NCBI GenBank assembly: GCA_035582835.1 | Contig: JAYKAV010003361.1 | Span: forward strand, 150,674-214,673 | Direction of reading: 5' to 3' | Origin: Phoebastria nigripes | Taxonomy: Eukaryota > Chordata > Aves > Procellariiformes > Diomedeidae | DNA: 64,000 bases | Part shown: positions 58,231 through 64,000 of the stretch, piece by piece | Layout: each line of letters opens with the position of its first letter | How positions within the stretch are numbered: the stretch's first letter is position 1 | Position numbers and translations under genes: made by a program | The notes under the pieces: model-generated | What the model was told of the DNA's origin: nothing | Databases searched by the model: none | Seen by the model: only the letters and a program-made list of their open reading frames with translations

Positions 58231-61200
58231 TTTATTACTGTTATCTATACATCAGCTACACAACATGTGTATAGAAAAGTTTATGCTTCCTGGAATATAA
58301 TTGTGGAGTTGGTTCATTCACAAGCAATAAGACATTGTACATAGACAGTTTTATATTTATTTTCTGTGCCCAGGCTGTACAAGCAGCACATACACCATTG
58401 CTCTGACATTGCTCAGAAGTGTCTGTCTCCACATGCAAAATCCCAGACAGAAATATGGCAGCTCTGTTCTTCAGCTGCTCATCTCCATAGCTGTCTAATG
58501 CTAGATCTACGCTGTCAAATAACTTAGCTCCCTTGTGGCTTTTGGATCCAGCACTCCTGATCCTTCACATTGCACACCTTAGTTCACACTTAGCTTTTTT
58601 TGGCATGAACTATTTCCTCCTGAGATGAACCTCCACAAAATTCTCAGGATAGTGCACTGCAGGGACCACTCCTAAGAGGGAATATAGACAAGACCAAGCC
58701 AGGCTTGGTTCCTTTGGGTTTATACACTCTCATGCCAGGCCCTGCAAGAGGACGTCTACATGACCTTGGCATCAGACTATAGAAACAGCGAACTGGTGGA
58801 CTGCCACACAGTCTTCACAATATGTCAGACACTCAGAACAGAAAAACCACAGGCATGTCTGAGAGCTATGGGTAAAGTCTCTAGAGGTAATAGTCTGAGG
58901 AAAATTGAACCAAGCACTCTCACAGATGCACCAGACCACCCTAGAAGGTGCAAATAGGATTGTCAGCCAGTTTTCACCAAATGGCCTAGGGGCCAGGTGC
59001 TCTTTGCAATGTTAGAGAGTAGTGTAAGCAAAGGTATCTCTGACCCTGACATAGAAGTACATTGAGAAGTTGTGAGGTTCTTTGCCTGCCCTCTACACAT
59101 CCCCTGACAAGGATTCTGCTGGGATCACAGCAGAAATAGCACTCACTGTCAGTTGAGTGGCTGATTGGGGTTGGTTGGCTGAGTGGGATTTTGTGCTGCT
59201 AGACTCCAGTGAGCAGAAACCCCAACTTAAATACAGAAGGTTGAGTAGAAAAGCTGGAAAGAATGTATCAAACCTTCTGAATCGTCTTGTCTGTTAACTG
59301 TCCCAAGCATAGTTTTGTGAGTATTTGTGCAAGAGACTTACGTAGTTCAAGGAAACGAAGAACCAAAAAGATTTCAGCAACCCAGGCTAGGGAATCAGAG
59401 TTTGTATAAAAGGACAAGACATGAGGCGCAAGCACGTGCAATTAGATCACATAATCCTGTGTGCAAAACATGCTTGTTAGCTGCTATCTAAGGATGTCAG
59501 CAGGGAAGGTGGGAAACAATATAGAAGGAGACTGAAGATAATGAAAGCAGAAGGGTGTGAAGTGATTGTGCTCTGCAGATCAGCCTTTTAAGTTTCTGTG
59601 CGAGATTGACGATTTTGTCATCCTGCTTTTTGATGAGGTGTTGAATGAATGTTTAAGAAGACAGCACTTATCACTGCTCATCAAAGTCTAAAAAAAACTG
59701 TTTGTACTAGAAGACTGAAGATACCAGGTCCAGCCAGGTTAGGAGACAGTCAAGTATTAAAGATGAAAACACTGTGAAAGACATATATCAGGTGCTTGCA
59801 CTATAGCAGGCAATAGTTTACATCTGTGTGCAAGAGTACAGACCTTGTTACTTGCTTTAGCGTTTCAGCATACCTTTGATGATGAAAGAAGTGTACAGAA
59901 TATGTAAAACAAAGTACAAATCTAGCATTAAAAAATGAGAAGCTGATCACATAGCATTATAACAAGAATAATACAGTTATTGAATGGTGTCTTTTTGGTT
60001 GGTTGTAATTTAGGATGCATTAAGTACACAGAATTATTTATGTCAGAGAAAACAAAAAATGAATGGACAAAGCAATGAACTGGTGATCAGAGGTCACTGA
60101 GTTCTTTTCAGCTGCTAAACTGTTGGCCTTAACATCTTCTCATATAGTAACAACTTGCAATTAATTTCTCTTTATTTACTGCAAGACTGTCCAATAACAA
60201 TTGTTACAATAATTGTGTCTTTCAATAAATATTTTGTCTGAAAAAGTTTAGACAGTAGTTTGTTTGCAAAGTACCCCTGGGATTATGAGCTACTCACAAT
60301 ATATGACTGGTCATCTTAAATCATATACAACATTGACCCAAACTATGTAAATATGAGTATTAGGGTCAGAGACCTGCCTTTTATTTGATCACATCCAGGT
60401 CAGTTAAGAAAAGAATTTGTGGAGAAAAAAAAGCTACAAGGGACAAACAACAGTTAGGAATTTTAAGACATACTGAAATACTGTTTGCAGTCATTTTCTT
60501 AATACTGATCACCCATACCATAGAGCTGCCCTAATCTACACTTCTCAGATGTTCATTCTGTTCCCACAGTCATTATAAAGTTTCCTTAAAAAAAAGTGAT
60601 TATTGTGACCAAGCAATATTAGGAATATTTGTGGCATTGTAGAAAAAAACTGCTGAAAGTGTTGATGAGTAACTGCCACCAAAGATAATTATGTGAAAAA
60701 GAGTGATCATTGTAACTGTCCAGGGGTAGTCTTGCATTATAAGCATGTGGATCCCATATTTTAAAATACCATGGATTCCTTTTTCCTGTATGAGGCAAAG
60801 ACAGACATAAACCATTAGAACGAACAACTAATTGATGCGGTGGATTAGTGTGTTTGGCAACTTTCTGATTTGCAGGGTAAACACTAAAAGGTCCTTTTTT
60901 TCAGAGAAACATAGCGGTAGCAGGATACTGCTAGGAACTGTACCTAGTCATGGTCCCTTAAAGAGGAGCCTGTAGAACTAGATTTTTCTATTTTACCCCA
61001 TTACTAGGTCATTATGCCCATATATATTTAGGAGAGGATCCTACCTGCCACAGGCAGTGCAATGCACATTGCCAAGCTTTGTAGTACAGTTATGCAGTGA
61101 GTTTACTTCTGTCTCCCACCTTCCACAAGAAGATAAGTATTTGAGACTAGCAAATGAGAGACCATATTTTTCCAGTCCTGTTGTCTTGCACAATGGGGAG

Positions 61201-62169
61201 TCAAGTTGAGATCCATCATAAGAACAAATGAGGCCCAAAATTAAACATAACTGTTGAAAGAAACTGTTGTCTCATTTTGATGTGCAGCTGAGCAGCCTTA
61301 GCTAGAACAACAGCTACAGTATATGTCAGACAGTCTCAGTAGGAGGCAACAAACCTGTCATTTGGATAAAGATTGTTGACAGACAAGTAGCAGAGGCCAT
61401 CTGCAGCACACTGAGTTTCATAAGTCTCACAACTTCCATACAACGTCTCGTAGGGACACCTTTTTTTATCTGTTTGTACATACTCTGACTGCTTTAGCAC
61501 CCAGGCTCACTTCCATCTGCTCATACCTCAGTGCCTAAGTAGCAATGGGCTCCATTTAATCATAATTTGTGCCCATCTGCGAATACATGTACTGTATCTG
61601 CTAGAAGCTCCTGACTGAGCAGCAGCTGACTGCCTGAGCAGTGAAGACCTGCCTTTCCTGAGATTGCAGGTGATGGACAGCTACTTCTCCTGGCAGTCAC
61701 CATGCATTTTGACTGTTTCTTCTGCAGTGCCACTGCCTATGTATTATCCCTTCCTTGTGTGTTAGGATGGGCAATAAATGGAACAGCCTTAACTCCATCC
61801 AGTTTCTTCCAATTTGCAATTATTCACATTGAAAGGTATACAAATGGTAAAATGCAGGAGGTGAACGTAATGATCATGAATGTGAAAGATAACTTGGGAT
61901 TCCACCCAGGTTGAAATAGGCAGCTCCACATACCCCTGAGAAAATTTACTGAGCTGTATTAGTCTCTTACAAGCTTTCCGTTCTCCTGTGTATTTCTGTG
62001 GACACCTAGAAGTTTAAGATTTGGCAGAAATCCTGAGTGCCTGGTCCTGTCTACTAAATGGAAACATATATGGACTGCCAAGTTTCGATCAGGATTTGGA
62101 TTGGAATCCAAGTTTCCCTATAAACACATGAAGTAATCTTTCTGCTCAATTCAGTACCCATCAGGCCTT

Positions 62170-62320
62170 AGTTAGAACATTGGTCCAGTCTTGGGCACCT
62201 CCCTTCAAAAAAATTAGCCAATTGGAAAGAAACCAGAAAGAGAGCAATTGGAGGTCTAGAAAACATATACTACTAGGAACTGCAAAAACTTGGATTGTTT
62301 AGTCTTTAGGGTCTTAGGTT
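62170..62320 (+). mobile_element. Ancient CR1 fossil, plus strand
   Basis: TGGTCCAGTCTTGGGCACCT, GGAAAGAAACCAGAAAGAGA, GGTCTAGAAAACATATACTA and CTTGGATTGTTTAGTCTTTA correspond in order to the CR1 ORF2 stretch encoding the Q-F-W-A-P, V-Q-R-R-A, K-G-L-E and L-G-L-F-S-L motifs that are intact in the copy at 53.8-54.5 kb. Frames are broken by deletions. Confidence 0.6.
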
Positions 62321-63748
62321 GATTTGTATTCTATTGAGAGTTATTTCCAAGCCAGATCATTCCAATGATTTTGTTTATAGTGCTGCTCCACAAACAGTTA
62401 TATTTGAAGGGTTGGTGAACTTCAGCACAGAGTCAGGAAAAAGTATCTGGGGGAAGGGAGGGCTGAAACTGCTTGAGCCATCTTTGTCAAGAGATCTAAC
62501 AAATCAGATAACTACAACCCAGCATCTAACCACATATACTAGGTGGGGTGGGGGTGTTTTGTTTTCCTTTTTTTCTCTTGGCATATGAATTGCTACCATT
62601 CCTTGGTCAGTATTAGTTGTCAGTTATAACTTCCCTATCCCAGAAACAGATCAGATAATGAATTCTGACACCGTCTGTGTCTAATCTACAAGTTATCAAA
62701 TCTTGCAATGTTGGGGTCAAGCATGCTGAGATGTTCAGACCCTTATATTTTCCATCAACATTCATGTAGCTGGCTATACATCTTCCTGTCTTGGCTCAAA
62801 GCATGGAGCTCAAAAAATCTGAGCTCTGATTAACAGAGCTATGTACAGTTGGCTCTACCTGTAGCCATCCCATCTCCACAGCATGAATTAAATCCATGTG
62901 AAGGAAGCAAACATGTTTATCTTCCCTCCTGCAAGACAGTTGCAGCACTTTGGCTACATCTCATGACAACGCTTGCATGTTAGTGATGAAAGTGATGGAC
63001 AAGGTGTCCTTGAGGGCAGGTCTGAACCCATCTTAACTGACAGCATAGATGTGTCCTCAAAGTCACTTCCTGCATTTCCTTTGCTTAAGGTTAACCCATC
63101 TAACTTTGGACATTTAACAGGAGGAGTGGTGGTGTTTAGAACTGTTCTCTGGAGTTGTCTCCCTTCACTGACAAGAGGGAAAAATGTAGGGTAACTGTGC
63201 TCCTGAATTAATTGTTTCTGTTACATGTCAGGATGTATACTAGCTAAATTCATTCCTGCCATTCTTGTAGCTAAACTTAAACTCCTTTGCTAACCAACAG
63301 GTCTCACTATTGCGTCACTAATGAGGTTTTCTCTTTCCATGTACCCAACTGCTGCCACCCTTACATTTACTTGGTCTACAGAGGACTGTTGGTTGAGTAG
63401 TCCTTGCTCTGCTCTGAAGTTAAAGCCATAAAAGCAGTAGATAAGGAAAGAAGAGGTTTATTTTCCTTTAATACCCCTGTGGGTCTGAGAAAGGGCTCTA
63501 ATAATTAGTCTTTTACATGGTCTTTAAGCACCTTGGAGATTTCACATCTTATGCTGATATTGTGCTAATGCAGGAAGGCTCAGAGGTCCTGTTCCCACAG
63601 CCCTCCAGAAGTTTGGATACATATCTCAGGCTTCTCCAAATGCATCAGATGTGGGAATTGGACTGGAAAGCTCATGGGACATTCACATTTTGGCTATAGC
63701 TGATCTAAATATGACACATTAGCAGCTTGTTTGTTGTAGAGGTCATGT

Positions 63749-64000
63749 AGAGAGGAAATCAGAAAGGCAAAAGCCAAGCTAGAATGCAATCTGGCCGCTG
63801 TCGTTAGACACAACAAAAAATGTTTTTACAAATACATTAATGACAAAAAGAGAGCCAAGGAGAACCTCCATCCTCTACTGGATGCCGGGGCGAACATTGT
63901 CACCAAGGATGAGGAAAAGGCTGAGGTACTTAATGCCTTCTTTGCCGCAGTCTTCAATAGTCAGACCAGTCACCCTCAGGGTATTCAGCCCCCTGAGCTG
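63749..64000 (+). mobile_element. CR1 LINE ORF2 fragment, cut by the window end
   Basis: One frame is open from about 63749 to the last base. It reads the linker between the endonuclease and reverse transcriptase of avian CR1 ORF2: EEIRKAKAKLECNLA, then KCFYKYINDKKRAKEN, HPLLDAG, DEEKAEVLNAFFAAVF. There are no stops or frameshifts over 84 codons, so this copy is young. The junction at about 63749 marks a 5' truncation, because the sequence before it shows no CR1 similarity. The RT domain and 3' end should follow outside the window. Confidence 0.88.

Larger units (their letters stand above)
13217..64000 (+). other. FGF10 intron 1 (5' part; no exon 2 in window)
   Basis: The intron opens with the consensus donor GTAAGT and runs to the window end, at least 50.8 kb. 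I searched by eye for the exon 2 coding signature (the ILEITSVEIG stretch after the phase-1 split serine codon, and the GKVYGSKE stretch) and did not find it. A very long first intron is normal for FGF10 in amniotes. Recognisable contents are listed separately: CR1 fossils and younger CR1 pieces, one solo LTR, small duplications and homopolymers. Remaining blocks (about 15-26, 27-31, 32-40, 47-52, 54.7-56.2, 58.2-62.1 and 62.4-63.7 kb) are AT-rich DNA with scattered short open frames and no exon I can support. Confidence 0.85.

Noticed and set aside
13217..64000. FGF10 exon 2 or 3
   Set aside because: I looked for their coding signatures on the plus strand and found no candidate with acceptor and donor; the exons must lie beyond the window.
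1..64000. tRNA, rRNA, microRNA hairpins, CRISPR arrays, DNA transposons with clear inverted ends
   Set aside because: No cloverleaf, rRNA segment, regularly spaced repeat array or paired terminal inverted repeat was seen by eye. Small hairpins cannot be excluded without folding software.

Overview
The window is vertebrate, almost certainly avian, nuclear DNA. It is AT-rich with one GC/CpG-rich patch at about 11.85-13.9 kb and has no prokaryotic-style gene packing. The only protein-coding exon I can name is the first coding exon of fibroblast growth factor 10 (FGF10), plus strand, 12880-13216, followed by a GTAAGT splice donor at 13217. A bird is indicated by CR1 LINEs (one with an 800-bp open ORF2 fragment and the ATTCTATG-type 3' octamer tail), a solo LTR of the ERVL kind common in bird genomes, and the absence of SINEs. 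The LTR family makes a non-chicken bird more likely, but I cannot name the species. Isolated single N calls (for example 1709, 4538, 10862, 22853, 23428, 26710, 28584, 31324, 48057, 57105) show ambiguous consensus positions.

Layout. 1-12.1 kb is the intergenic region upstream of FGF10. It holds simple repeats, a possible retrocopy tail at 8.23-8.66 kb, one exon-like open frame at 5.17-5.58 kb and a 55-base poly(A) tract. 11.2-12.88 kb is the promoter and 5' leader zone, with CpG-rich sequence, microsatellites, a G-quadruplex-capable tract, a TATA-like box and several upstream ORFs, one of which overlaps the FGF10 start codon. 12880-13216 is FGF10 coding exon 1. From 13217 to the window end everything is FGF10 intron 1, at least 50.8 kb; I looked for exon 2 and did not find it.

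The intron carries several generations of transposable elements. The oldest are weathered CR1-type fossils (about 14.9, 40.6, 41.4, 41.9, 44.1-44.9, 52.1, 56.3-57.2, 57.6-58.2 and 62.2 kb). A minus-strand solo ERVL LTR lies at 46.08-46.64 kb. Two well-preserved CR1 pieces on the plus strand lie at 53.76-54.65 kb and from 63.75 kb across the window end. Between them are stretches of unique AT-rich sequence, some of which read like conserved non-coding regulatory DNA. FGF10 is under long-range control in limb, lung and ear development, so intron 1 is a plausible place for enhancers, but only comparative alignment could show that.

There is no operon, CRISPR array, tRNA, rRNA or other multi-gene system here, and I found no convincing evidence of an undescribed biological system. 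The best leads are the overlapping upstream ORF in the FGF10 leader, a full CRE palindrome carried by the intronic LTR, a pair of about 78-bp unclassified repeats at 52.4 and 53.6 kb, and the candidate non-coding conserved blocks.
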